Assembly: GCA_013397935.1 (NCBI GenBank)
Contig: VZRN01005622.1
Location: forward strand, 3,909,262 to 3,973,261
Length of the DNA stretch: 64,000 bases
From: Dasyornis broadbenti
Taxonomy: Eukaryota; Chordata; Aves; Passeriformes; Dasyornithidae
Reading direction: 5' to 3'
Shown here piece after piece: positions 35,671 through 48,700 of the stretch. Under the pieces are notes generated by a model that saw nothing but the letters and a program-made list of their open reading frames with translations, searched no databases and had not been told where the DNA came from. Positions within the stretch are counted from its first letter, which is position 1, and each line of letters begins with the position of its first letter. The position numbers and the translations under genes were made by a program.

Positions 35671-37816
35671 TATAAGGATGCGCAAACTTGTGGAGCTGCA
35701 GACAGTCCCAAACTCCAGGAAGTATCCCAAATGAGACCTGCAAATATTGAGAAAGCACGGTCACCAAGATTGAAAATGAATGCTGTGTTCTATGGCCAGT
35801 GACAACAATATCTTCGGAGAATGAGGAAGGATTTAATGGAAAACAATTGGAAAACTTTGAAGGCAAGTATTTGAAGGGTTTCTCTGAGGCATTGCAAGCA
35901 GCTTAAGAGGGAACACAAATAAAAGTAGTGAAATTGTTCTTCAATCCAGTAATTGTGAAACAGTGTTAGTCTGCTTACTGCACATCGATTATCTCTTACA
36001 ATATGCTTTTACTAAGCTGAGAAACATCTGACTTCTTCAACACCTCCAATGCCTTCCATAAGAGTATCTGTTCATGAGGATTTTTTTCTGAGTATCTGAG
36101 CATGGAGTTTTGGCTGTTTTACAGGTTTTTTCCTCAGGAGAATTGTCAATGAGAAAGTCTCATTTTTAATTTTTTTTTTTTAAAGCCTTACTTCTGACCA
36201 AAAAAAAAAAAAATAATGGTATAAGGGAAATGTGTCATCACCAGCCACTTTGTTTACAAATAAACCAGTATTAGTTTTACAGGATAATGATACAATTAGG
36301 GAGGAAAGTCACACCTCTGGCCATAATCTGTTGCTGTATATTGATTGTGTAGTGGTGCTCACTGACTATGGGTTATTCCATGCCATGGAAGTGATGTGGG
36401 TTTTTTTGAGGAAGATGGAAATGTACTTTTGGGGTCCTTTTGGACCTACCTTCTCACCCTTTCTTTCCCTTCTACTTCCTTCTTCCTTTTCATTGAGGCT
36501 TCTACTGCTTTTTTTCCTTCCACTGTGGATTTATCTGCCAGGCCAAATGAATAAACTCAGCAGGAACCAGCTGAATAAAGCTGGAGTGTCTGCGTTTTCT
36601 GTTTCATCTCCTCTTGGCTTCTGCATTTCAGAAGTGCTGGAACCATTAGTCTGCTTTGCACCAGACTTGAATGTCAGCTTGGAGGAAGAGGAAGGAAAAA
36701 GAAAACAAAAAATACAAGAATTTGAGTAAATATTTCTGGAAGTTACAAGTGGAAGTCTGTGTGAGGTATGGGGATCACATCCACAGACATATAAACCTGA
36801 ACAGCTCTTCTGCTGATCCACACAGAATTTTACTCAGTAATGGTTACAAACTCATTTATTGTTTCTGCCTCCTATATTCCTTTTTAGAGCTACAGATAAC
36901 ATAAAAGTTCTTTAGGCTCTGCTGTCCCTGCAAAACTCCAGCCTTTGTAAGTAAGGTGTTTCTCAGTGGGAATAAGGGAGGTACACAGGGAAAATTTCAT
37001 TATAAATAAATTTTATGTGTGTGTTTATGCTCAGGTTCTAGGGAAAGTTATAATTGTATTTCTTTCTGTTAATTGAGAAAAACTGATACCAGATCAGAGA
37101 GACATGCTTCTTTAATTATTTGGTTTTGATATTTGCTATAGTTTACATACTGCTTGCATCCTCCATACCTTTTTTTTTTTTTTCCCTTTAAAAATGCTCT
37201 GTTAAGTTGCAGACTTAGTTATGCAAAAGGCAATATAAAAATCTCTTCCTGAGCACAGCTGATTTTGGTGTGCTCCAGACATTTTACCAATGTTGCTACA
37301 CACTTAAATGTATTTTCTGACAAGTTAATTCTGTATACAAGGTATCATCTAACGTATACCGAGTTCCTGTAGAGATGGAACCGATATTCAGCCTTTAGTG
37401 ACTTGATTATGCTTTAATAATACTACTTTTTTATGTTTAATTTGCTTGCATTCAAGCTTGATTTTTTTCTTTTTTACTTCATCTTCTCAATATTTTTTCC
37501 TTATTAACAGCTGGAAATGTTCTTATAAATAATTTTCCTTCCCAGGGATTTTGGCTTTTTTGGAGTGGCTGGGTTGGTTCACTTGATTTTCTATGGATGA
37601 ATAGATAAATAACCTCAACAGCTATGCTGTAAATTAAAAATAACTGCACTGAGCTCTGTGGCTATGGCGTGGAAAGGAAGGAAATGATTTTACCATGCCA
37701 CTCCACAGCTAAGAAAACACAATTCCATTGTTACCAGAAGATGTATCCCAAAATCTCTTACGAGAAAGAGGCCCTTCAGACTGATTTAGTTTGATGACTA
37801 TTTCCTTTGGACTTGT
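35671..37816. other. Unique sequence, no gene recognised
   Basis: Includes a 165-codon + strand frame (36232-36729) whose middle is a translation of a pyrimidine-rich tract (36449-36528), giving a run of Phe, Leu, Ser and Pro, followed by a Glu/Lys-rich end. It has no recognised domain, and in AT-rich DNA of this length a frame of this size can occur by chance. Short T and A runs lie at about 36170-36181, 36200-36212 and 37170-37184. Confidence 0.5.
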
Positions 37817-37845
37817 TTGAGGTATATATATATATACCTCAACCA

Positions 37846-37876
<31 letters not shown>

Positions 37877-37897
37877 CTGGATAGATAGATAGATAGA
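37817..37897. repeat. Compound microsatellite with 26-bp palindromic core
   Basis: Bases 37817-37842 form a perfect palindrome: TTGAGG, an alternating TA run, then CCTCAA. This is followed by (AT), by about five GTAT units (37854-37876) and by GATA units (37880-37897). The TA core flanked by complementary GC-containing arms can extrude as a hairpin. Such compound repeats are hypervariable. Confidence 0.92.
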
Positions 37898-40800
37898 TTT
37901 AATTTTATTTTAGTTTCTTCTCTTTTAGATGTAGAAGCCACATCATGTGATGCTTCTTTTTCCAGTGATTTAGAGAAGTAGGTCGGAATTAAAACCCCAA
38001 ATCACAAATATCCAGGAAAAAAATTCAGAAACAATCTGATTACAGCACAGTCCCAGCCTTCTCCCAGAGGACTCCTCATCAGCAATATTCAGCGAATATG
38101 TAAACACTTCACCTCGGAGTAGGGAGGAAGCAATAATCCCTGGTCAATTGGCCCACAATCATCGGTGCACCATAAACAGCTGGTGGTGAATAACTCTCAT
38201 CCTTACTGAGAATTGCAGCAGGCACAGGACGCAGCTCCTGCCAACTGCTGTGCACATCCCTTTGTTAAAATACAAAATAAACATTTCTCAGATACAGCCA
38301 TGTGTCTGTGTGTTTGTAATCAGTTTCTCGAATTAAAATGGACAGGAAAATGGAAAATTGGAATGGATTAAAGGTCAGTAAATGTTCTGGCAACTTGATT
38401 TTAAAGGGAGACGTGAAATAATTCTTTAAAACACATGAGGAAATAGCAAATCAGAAATAAGGGTGTTATAGCTGTGGGAGTGGAAAATTTTGAAGAAATG
38501 AAAATAGTCTGTGGTACCTTTACAGCTGCAAAGAAAGAAGGGGAAAACAGGAGATAAAATACTGTCTATGACAGATAATAAAGAAAGTAAAATATTTTTA
38601 GAAAATTTTTGATTGTTATTATGACCAAATTGCCCAATTAATTGCAAAACATAAGGCATCTGGTTTATCCCATTTGGTCTTTATTTGAACATTTCCATTA
38701 TTAGAGAATTAAGTTCATTATCTTGTGTTGATGGCTTTTTGCAGGTGTCAGATTTTCTATTTCAATATTTCTTCTCTTAAAATTTTATCAATGTGTTTCT
38801 TTTTTTTTTTTTTTTAGTAGGTTCAGGGAAGAACATGGTTTTATTTCTCTGCAAAAGTCGAAAACATTTAAGCAGAAGCAAAATGTGGTTAAGGATATAA
38901 TTTGCTCCTGATACCTATTATCAATTTTCAAAAACATTAAGTGGTCAGAATTTTAGGGTTGTTTTGAGTTTTTGTTTGATAGATTTTTTTTTAATTGGTT
39001 AGTATTTTTTGTTGGGATTTTTTTGGGGGGGGCAGGGGTTTGTCGATTTTGTTGTTGTTCTGTTTGTTTGTTTTCTTTTTAATTCTGGAGTCTACCTCTT
39101 CATGAGTGAAAGTATTAGGACATTGGCAGAAGTCTGCTTTACTTTTAGATTGATTCGGAAAATGTGTGATGAGGGTGCATTTGTGTTTCACTTGTAGTTC
39201 ATATGCTTCATGGCCCATGTGAGAGGCAGATCTTCCCCAGCAGAGCTGACTTTGTTCCATTTGCTGAAACAATTTGTGTAAAATGACTAACTCAAGATGG
39301 AAAGTAATCAAGATGCTGAGCTTCCCACCAAAGTTACAGTTTTTTGCCTTCTTGATACATCTAGCCAATTTTAGGGCATTTATATCTTTCTTGTAGTGAC
39401 AAAGAGACATTTCCCAGGCAGGTATGTGTGCAATTAAATGTATATTTTTATCCCTTTTTGTGAGGTGATAAAATACCTTGGGAAGAAATCAGTATTTCCC
39501 TGTTTTTATAATTACAGTAAATGTATTAGGTTATTTTTCTTAGTTATATGTGGTCCTGATGAGAGTCAAGAGTTTTTTATTTCTTGCCAGTAGTAAAATA
39601 ATCTTCAATTACGGCTTTCCAGTTAAATTTCATTTTCCAAAGGAGTGGCCATAAAAACCCCATTGTTTCTTATTGATAATGTTGCTTGTTTGGTGTTTAA
39701 CTCTCCTGATTTTGTCACAGTCTCAAACATAAGTCCAACCCCTTTGAAGATCTGTTTATTGGCAGGGATTCCTCAGCTTTTCAAGGTAACTAATTATGGT
39801 CATGTGTGTGAAAGGCTCTTTCTAGCAGTCTGTGTTCTCTTGGAGGCAAAGCTCATTACTCTTTGACAAAAACTTCCTGAATCTGGAGGAAAAACTGTTC
39901 CCAGCCTCAATAAAAACATTTTACTGACTCGAACAAGCACTATCATTAATCACCTCTTCCCCTGCCCATTTTTGCGTTCCTTTAACACAGCAATAGTACG
40001 GTAGCCAAGAGTAGAAACATCTATTTTTTTAACTTTTTCTAATGTAGCAAATTTTAAATCTCACATTTCTGTTCCCTTTCTCTACGTTCTCCTTGATTCG
40101 CCTACATTCTTAAAGCATGGTCCCCAAAAGACAGCGAAGCTGAAGTGCCATGGGAAATAAAGGGAGCAGAATAACGAGCTTGCGCCTCTGGCACTGGATA
40201 AACCCTTGGTAGGTCACGAAGTGAGGTTTGCTCACTTGTTTTCAAAACTTTAAGCTGCACAAATGGCGTAATCTGGACATTTGAAGTGGCTGCTCTCTGT
40301 GTGGAGCTAAGTGTATCAGGAACTAGTGATGAGGACTGAACCCAGAGCAGATCTCTGGAGAACCCTGTTTGATGTCAGACTGAGAATATTCGCCAAAGGA
40401 TTGTCTGTGTGTGTTTTGATTATTTTTTGGCCTTTTCCCCCCCTTTATACGGCATATAATAATTTCATCATCACCATGTTTTCCCAACCTCATTAAGAAT
40501 GTCATGTAGTTTATGACTTCCCCCTGATCCATTTAAACTCTCAGAGGGAAATTCCAACTTTGCTTCTTGTCACTTTGTTATTCTTTCAGGGCTTTGTAAA
40601 TGAATTGTTTAATTTTAACCAGTGTCTTCCTGGATACTGAAGTGAGGTCTATGATTTTCTTGTACTTTCCCCCCCCCTTTTAAAGTTTAAACACCAAGTT
40701 TTATCTTCTCCTGACCTGAGCTGCATCAGCTGCTCTCCAAGTCATGGGAAATAATCACTAATGACTTGGAGATTGCTTTTACTACTACTTCAAATTCTTG

Positions 40801-41928
40801 AGGAAGCTCTGGTCACTTCGATACTTCCATCATTCACGTATTACTTAATCTCGCCATAAATAGATGAATACTGGCTATAAATAACCATCTAAATTCTATT
40901 TCCAGTACTATGAGTGACAGGGATATATTATGGAGGAAGCAGAGACTGAGTATTAAAAGGGTGTAGGGAGGAAATAATTTAGACTTTTAGGAATTACTGG
41001 CTCAATTAAATCCTAAGTCATAAAAGAGTTATAAGCTAAGGTCATATGCAAGAAGTTCTCTTTACTTAAAAATGAATCAGGGTCATCGGTCTGAGCCTTT
41101 CAAAAAAGTTTTACATTGGCCCTTTAATTCTTTTATAGTTCTTTTAAGTTCAGTGATAGATTTAGTTTTGTTTAACTTGTCTCTCTGTGTATTGAATCAA
41201 GAGCTGGTCTTTTACTGAAGAGTTATGCAAGCTGCAGATTTTTTAAAACCGCTTTGCACAATCCAGTCTAGGAAAAAAAATAGAGAATATTGTTCCTAAT
41301 TAACCGAGAATTAAATAACATCTTGCAATTTGTATATAATTTCTCTGCTGAATTAATTTCTGTAGGCTTTTTCCTACCTTCATAATGATTTTAAATCTAA
41401 AAGGATAAAATGCTTAATTTGAAATTCCAGCTAATTAAAGGAATTCTGTATTTTATTGATTTCTTGCCAGAAGAGAACAATTTAAAAGCAAGCAATATTA
41501 CACTAGGGGAAGCAATAGCCTTTAGCATATTTGATGGTGTATTTCAGCACTTCAGTTTAAGAGAGTTTTATATGATTTTTACCTGATGCATTTTATTCTT
41601 ATGGTTTTATCTCAGGTTTAACTACTATGTAGATTTTAATGTGAAAGAAAGAAAACTTAGGTTGCAAACACAAAGAAAAATCTTTACAATCTCTACAAAG
41701 CTGAGAACCAGACTAAATAAATTGGACACCCTACTCAGTCTAATACATATTTTAAACACATACTCATGATGATATTCTTAAAGGTCACAGATGATCTCAA
41801 ACTGCAAGTTACCTTTTAGGTAAAAATGTTGATTATAATGAAGGTGATTGTAAAAGTGGTTTAAAATGTTCTTTTCTTTGAGAAGTGTCTCTTGCCCTCT
41901 CCTCTTCTCTGTTAATTACCGTGTGCTA
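37898..41928. other. Unique sequence, no gene recognised
   Basis: Contains the G/T-rich tract at 38981-39080, a T18-like run near 38799-38816 and C-runs at 40436-40443 and 40669-40677. Frames are short (139 codons at 38991-39410 on the - strand is partly a translation of the G/T tract). The part from about 41240 to 41620 is rich in TAAT words (see findings). Confidence 0.5.
38981..39080. repeat. G/T-rich low-complexity tract
   Basis: T runs, a run of eight G (39025-39032) followed by CAGGGG, then TTG and TTTG units. It is complementary in character to the A/C-rich tracts. Confidence 0.8.
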
Positions 41929-41950
41929 GCAGCAGAGAAGCCTCTGCTGC
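41929..41950. repeat. 9-bp inverted repeat with 4-base loop
   Basis: GCAGCAGAG, loop AAGC, CTCTGCTGC. It is a perfect GC-rich stem of nine pairs. It is too short to call a functional RNA by itself. Confidence 0.8.
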
Positions 41951-44900
41951 AGCTGTGCAATAAGTGACAAACAGTAATGCACTGTATGGAAAACACCAGT
42001 GACAACAGCAGTGAAAACACCTTTATCTGGTGCCTTCACACCCTTGGAAAATGTGGTCCAAATGCAGATTTGGCTCCCTGTTCTAACAGTGGAGCTGTTA
42101 GAAATAGCCTTGAGAAGTTCTGTGGTCAGGTGAGCAGTGAGAGGACACACCTGGAGAACCACGGATGCAGAAAGCAGCGAAGTACTTACTGCGTGTGCTG
42201 TGTTTGCAGCTAGAAAGCCTCTGTCCTACAAAATACATCACAGCTTTGGGAAAGTAAAATAAATATTGGATGTAGCAGTCATGCGTGGTATACCCCAGAC
42301 CTATTATTATGTGATTTGAACATTTTTGTGCTTCTCATATCAGTGATTAATTATGAGCTCCACCTTTCATCCTAAAGGGAAAGTTATTAATTATTACAAA
42401 TGAGTCTTCTCAAAGTTACTTAAGGTAGGGCCGAGACTGGAATGAAAGATTTATAGTTTAACACAGCCTCATTTTTAATTTTTTCCAACACAGAAAGACT
42501 AAGAAACATTCTTATCTGGACATTGATGATTCTTGTGTGATGACTTTAAAAACAAAAAAACAAAAAAAAAAAAAAAAGGAAAGTAAAGCAAGCTATAGTT
42601 GGAAATATATTTTCCAGTCTTAACCTGAAATTTATTGTCCTAATTTGAAGCCTAGCTGGTTTTGGACCAGAAAATTGCTGTAATGTTGGATTATTTCCTA
42701 TTTTGAGATGGATGTTTTATGCGATATTTGAAATTGTTCCAGGGACATAATTTTTAGAAACAAAAAAAAATTCCTTTAGTTGCCAGATAAAGTTTAGATT
42801 ATTTCATTTATCTATATCATCAAAGTACTCTTTCACCACAATAAGATGTGAATGAAAATAGGCTTTCCATGCAAACTGACCATACTTACATGGCTTTTTT
42901 TGTATGGCCTTTTGAACAAAGCTTCCAAGTTTTGGAATTTAAACACTGGGAATTTCAATGCATTTGTGCTTCTGTCCTTGTATTAGATAATTATTAAGGG
43001 ATGGTGTAGAGTGCATCTCACAGACCTGCTGCACCAGAGGCATCCCTGTTTTGGAAATAAATGAAATAAATATTAGTTGCTGCTCTGCCCTAACAGGTGG
43101 AATAATTCTTGGAAGGAAAATCTGAAGTATGGAGCAGCGGTTTTGCTTGCTACACCAAATAAAAGGCATGGTTTGGGAAGAGGAAGAAGGCTCTCCACAG
43201 ACAGAATGTCATGGACTTGTCTCCTTCTTCTTCCTGCCCAGTCCTTCTCTGAAGCAGCAGGAAAATTACTGAGTCACTGCCTGCCCCTCCCTGCAAGTTG
43301 TTGCCAAATCTCCCTCCTGCAGGAACTGAGGCATAAAGAATTTGTTAGGCACTCCTCACCTAATGATATTTTTGCTATGAATAAACAATGTAAGAGCTGA
43401 TGGTCTGTGTGAGGCAAATGACTGAGGAGGGTCCTAGGAGCATCTTGAAATTTTGTTTTTGTACTTGTACAGAACGGTGGAGAGCTGAATTAAGTTAAAT
43501 CTGGGAAAATGTGGTGTATATGTAGCCACCAAGCTCCTTGAAACTAAAAGGGTTTTCTCATCTCACCTGAAAACCCAGATCCTGTTTCTACTGAAATAAA
43601 TAGCCAAGTAGTTGTAAATACATCTAGGTTTCTGGTTTTGTTTAATTCCTTAGGAGAAATGCATAAGAAAATCAGACAGCTAGAACTAATTTGAGATGCC
43701 AAGTTTTTGCTTCTGTTCTACATTATTTCTCATTGTATTTTTTTAAATTAAGAAATCGATGAAGGATACAGCCAATATGGTGTTTCTGTAAAAACAAAAA
43801 TCTCATCTGTACAATAATTAGAATATAGATAGATGTTCCAGATGGTTCAATGCAAAAGAAGGCTAGCTCTATAGCAGATGGTATTATGACCACACATAAA
43901 GCAACTGGATAATCATTGTAATATTGTGACATGCCATATTATATGAATAAATGCTGTGTTTTCCTGAGGAAAAAAAGGTAAAATCATCAGTAAATTAAAC
44001 CACACTAGGCAGATGTGGCACTTATCCAGGAGTTACAGTTCTAATAGGAACTTAGAGGCTTTATTTTTTAATTCATTCCCCTTATGAAAAAGAGGTAATT
44101 CTAATTCGGGTAAAATGTCCTTTAGACCATTAATTTTATTATAGGCAACTTTATTTAGATTACTCTGTATCCCCAAAATGTTGCCAAGTCTTTTGCTCTC
44201 CCCAAGAATACTCAACTATTATAAGCAGCTGTATTCTTAAGATATTTTTCTTTAAATGCAATAGATATTTATAAAAAAAATGTGCAGTGAAACACTGCAA
44301 TATCTGGTAAAAGAGATGAAAAAAAATCCAGTAACGCTGGACAATTCCTATGATAAGACACAAGATCAGTATGACAATAAATTTTTGAATGTTGTTTATA
44401 TTAATAACATATTCAATAACCTAGATATATTCCTAAATATGAAAGTGGCCAGCACCATAACTAGAAAAAAAATTGATATGTTTGTACTGTAAAAAATTCC
44501 TTGAGCTAATGGAAGTTATTCTTTGATTTTTTTTAACAGCACATGAGTTGTTTCACAAGCACCAGTACAGAAATATGTTTGTCATTCTAGCTTTGTGATC
44601 TACTGTAGATCATTTTATTTACATTTTCCCTATGCAGACATTTAAAGTTTTTTTCAAGATGGAAAATAAAATAATTTCAAAAGGGAACAAAACAAGGCAA
44701 CACCATGTGTTCCTTTTCTCTGTAAGTATATTGGGAGGAGAGAAACTTCTGCAAGATATCTCCTATTTAATTTTAAAAAGACCTTGTGCTCTTATACAGG
44801 AAATACATGACTTGGAGAAGTGCAGTGATACCAGCATATAAGAGATAGACCAGGAGCATGTTGCTGGTGCAGTATGAAAACATCATTTTAACTGTAAAAT

Positions 44901-45206
44901 GTTTCCAGTATAAACATGGATTCAGCTCTAGTTGAAGAGGTTCTCCTGAGTGAATAGCCAGATCACTTTTTGCTTACTTGAATTAGGTAATTCTGTTCTG
45001 GGATTTTCAGTGAAAAATAAATGCTTTATTATTAGTTCAGAAGAATCAAGTTGTAAAATAAAAAAACTTAATGCACTAAATGTAGTTTTGAATGTGATGG
45101 AAGGACGTGACAAGTACGGTAGGAAAACATTTTCCATGTTTAATTGTCTACCACAGTATCTAATTGATTAATAATCCTGCAATGCAATAGGCTATATTTG
45201 ATGGCT
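41951..45206. other. Unique sequence, no gene recognised
   Basis: A 40-base stretch at 42090-42129 lies between CTAACAG and CAG|GTGAGC, but its acceptor lacks a long pyrimidine tract. An A16 run is at 42562-42577. Frames reach 107 codons (43077-43400, +) with no motif. No transposable element recognised. Confidence 0.5.
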
Positions 45207-45403
45207 ATAAATAAAACAAAAACCAAAACCAAACAAAAACAAAACCCAAAAAACCCCTGCAAAACAAAAACAAACAAAAAAAANNNNNNNNNNNNNNNNN
45301 NNNNNNNNNNNNNNNNNNNNNNNNNNNNNNNNNNNNCAAAAACCAAACCCCACCCACAAAAATTCCCAAAAACAAACAACCCCCCCCCCCAAAAAAAAAA
45401 AAA
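45207..45403. repeat. A/C-rich tract containing assembly gap
   Basis: A-rich units with C interruptions on both sides of 53 N bases (45284-45336), ending in C11 (45380-45390) directly followed by A13 (45391-45403). Open frames that cross it include the N gap and are not genes. Confidence 0.92.
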
Positions 45404-45676
45404 TTAAATCAACTAAACAAACCAGCCACCTTCTGTCCCCTCCATAGTCTCTCAAAATAAATAGTGTCAGATCTTCAGGCACAGATACATCACCCAGTCT
45501 GATGTCCAGACATCACTCATAGTATGGGCTAGGGCACTTCCATTGAGGAAAGAAACTTGTGTGCTTAAAGCCTGGACTCCAAAAGAATGTGCAGTTGTGA
45601 ACTGAAGACTTTTGGAACCATGAGAAACCACTGCTGTCTTAAGCTGCTTATTCTAATAACACTTATTACAGGTCTA

Positions 45677-45679
<3 letters not shown>
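45404..45679. other. Unique sequence, nothing recognised
   Basis: Ordinary single-copy text between two simple-sequence tracts. No frame or repeat worth naming. Confidence 0.5.

Positions 45680-45707
<28 letters not shown>
45680..45707. repeat. A28 homopolymer
   Basis: Twenty-eight consecutive A bases. A single undetermined base sits 26 bases further on (45733), a sign of local sequencing difficulty. No retrotransposon body is recognised upstream. Confidence 0.9.
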
Positions 45708-45708
<1 letters not shown>

Positions 45709-48700
45709 AGTTTTTTAAGTTTAAAGTAGCAGNAAAGCCCAGTTTCTCATTTGAATTGTCTGTTTTCAAGTACTTATTCTTGCTCCACCTTTTCTCACTT
45801 CATTTGCTTTCTGTACTGCCTTCTAAGGATAATTGCATGCTGTACACAAGTCACCTAACTTGTTTCTGAAGCTGGAAAGAAGCTGTGTTTCTAGTATTAC
45901 TCATTGTTAGGAATTATCTCCTCATCTCAAAACCTTATTTCTAGACTCCTGATCTTTGTTTCAGTTGCCTGGATCACAAATTGATTCATCTCACTTTGCG
46001 TGACTTTTTCCATCCTCAGTTATCTTTCTGGTTTCTGGCATCTACCAATGTTTTCAGGAGTTATTCCTCATCCTGACTTGATGAGTGGTGTGGTTGAGTA
46101 TTGATCCGTGTGGAAGACAGAAATGGCTTTTTGTCCACAGTGTTTTTCCCCAGCATCCAGGTTTGTTGTCTTTATGGCTACATCTGCCATGCTTTGCAGA
46201 AGTTTAAAGAGATGCCCAGGAAGGATTAACTTCAGTCAGGGTTCCTGTGTTTTCATACTGTCAGAGTGTGGTGTTAAAAGATGAGCCTCGCATAAAAAGT
46301 TGAAAATGTTCAGCACAGGTTTTAACCTCTGCTGCTTTTACATTCATGTGTGTTGTGTCCAAGGCACCTGGTATGTGCAGAAGAGTTTTTCAAAGCCTGT
46401 GTTTGCCAAAGGAAACAAATAACAGAATGTATAAATAGCTCTGCTTGTTAATACTAATGCTTCCTTTGAACAAAAACATAATACGTGGGGTTTTTTCCAT
46501 TTTTACTACAACTAGTTATTAGTAGTAACTTTCCAATCTTTACAAGCTGGAATGATATATTTTATTTTGATATCTTAATGAATGGATCTGCCTATTATAG
46601 TTTTTGAGGAACCTGGGCCTGTGACTTGCCTGCAGAAATGCTTGTCCTACTGTAGCTGCTTGTAACCTGCTGATTCCTTATCTTGTAGTTCAGAGTCGAT
46701 GCAGAGTTGACCTCACAGGCATTTAAATTTCTGTTGAAAACTACTGATATTTTGAAACACTAGGAGATAAAAAAAAATGTGATTTTCCAGCTATGAGAAC
46801 AAAGGTAAAACGGGAACCATTTGCTGTTTGAGAGAGCCAGTACCCATCGACGTAATGAGGGAAGAATGATAACAATCAGGGAATAACCTTCACCTATAGA
46901 TAATGGCATCTTAGTGCTTTGTGTAATCAGAAAAAATTCCATTTTACTGGACACTGGTGCTTTCTCCTTCTGTACTTTCAGTGATATCCAACAGAAAAAA
47001 AAAAAAAAAAAAAAATTTTGTTTTGCATAAGTCCACAGGCAAAAAAAATTATCTGAGCCTCAGCCACCTTGCTGAGAGTTTGTTTCCTGCTTCTGCCCAC
47101 TTCCCTTTCATTACAAGCATTAACAATATCCTACATTTTTATCTTGGCTCCTCTTACTTACTAGCAGATTAGAAAACAGTAGAAAAGCTATCTACAGAAA
47201 GAGATATTTAAAGATTCTTTACAAACATATTTAATATCGAATTACAATCTAGAGAATGGCTCACGAACTGAAGTCTGGTATTGTTATGAGGAAAAAGCCC
47301 AACCTGACCAGTATCCAGAGTCAGTTACCTCTCAAGCCATAGATCAGTTGTTCTTTATCACAGAGAAAAAGGTAATGGAAATTTTGCAGAGGATATTCAA
47401 GTTATAGTGAGAGTCATGCAGCAGAGTTTGTTTTGTGTGGCTTTGTTAGGATTTTTTTTGTTTGTTTGCTTGTTTTTTATTTCATTTGGTTTATGTTTTG
47501 TTTTGTTGGGTTTTGTGTTGGAGGTGGTTATTTTGGCTTTTTCTTTTACAAAGATATTATGGAAAATATCCATCCTGTGTTTTGGTTGCCCTCGTGACCT
47601 CCAACATTGCCACACTGGGTGATTTCTCCCGCTTTAAATGAAGACATAGCACAGTGGAGACGATAACCAGGAGATATCTTTACAATTCAAAGTAGTCAGC
47701 ACTCCCCTCATCGTCCCCAGCCTTGGTGAGTGCTGTCTGTCCCTTGTGAGAGCAGAGCAGTTTTCAGCCGTGCCCAGGCTGACACAGCTGGGCTTTGCAG
47801 GCCCTGCAGGGAAAGGAGCCGATTTCCAAACCGAGCAGCTGCACATCATTCTTAAGAATAATTTAGCAGTTTTCTCCTCATTTAAGCCGAGCAGGCTCCA
47901 GAGTTTACTGAGACACTCAAACTGAGGGCAGAAGCAATTTCTGTGTGTATGAACACATATCAGACAATTTAGGGCTCCCTTCATTGCTAACCTGGCAGTG
48001 AACTGCCAGTGCCAGCTCAAGAACAGCGAGTGCAATGTGCCTTCAGCACGAAATAATCAGCCAGGCACTTACTGTAATAAGTGAAGTCTCAATGAGCAGT
48101 GTGATGGGAACTGTTATAGCACTCTTTTGTAAGGAGGACAATGGAGCATGAGCCAATGGAAATTTTTTTTAAAGCCATCTCTGTGGAAGTTTAACTTCAA
48201 CAATTTTCTTTCAGTCAAACATTAGTAAATATTTGTCAAGCAAAACATTTCAGTTCCTAAATAAATGACTTGAAATAAACAGGCATATTTAATTTAAGTT
48301 TGGAGTAGTTACTCTTAAAGTCTTGCATTAAGAAAAAAATAATTACTTTTTTAGTAAAAAGCACTTATAAAACTTCTTATAAAAGGTTGTGAATGGAGAG
48401 ATTTTTCAGGGTGACATCTTTTTCTTCTGAACAGATTATTTCAATAAACTGCTGTTTTCTAATCAAACCAAAGGCTTTGCTCCTTATCAAGATTGTGACT
48501 CTTAAGCAGAGTTTCATGAACTATACTTGTTCATTGAGCTGTAAACTGATGGCATAGGCATTTAGGAAAATTCCAGTGTCTGGGATCTTCTACAGACTCT
48601 GCCACTATTGCACCAGACTTGTCTGGAGCGAAACACAGGCACACTGCTCTTGCCCAAAGCCTAAAGTTACTTTTCCTGCTTTTATTCCTGACTGATGTCT

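Noticed and set aside
36232..36729. 165-codon + strand open frame
   Set aside because: The middle is a translated pyrimidine tract and the end a translated purine-rich stretch. There is no domain or splice context, and a frame this long can arise by chance in AT-rich DNA of this length.
36887..36948. Segment between CCTTTTAG and CTTT|GTAAGTAAG
   Set aside because: The acceptor is good but the donor exon side (TTT) is poor, and no open or conserved content is visible.
42090..42129. 40-base exon-like segment between CTAACAG and CAG|GTGAGC
   Set aside because: The acceptor has only a short pyrimidine tract, so it is weaker than the three + strand candidates listed.
44639..44722. Segment between TATGCAG and CTCT|GTAAGTA
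   Set aside because: The donor lacks the AG before GT, and the inside is A-rich with no coding look.
45140..45482. Frames crossing the gap at 45284-45336
   Set aside because: They contain undetermined residues and translated A/C repeats.
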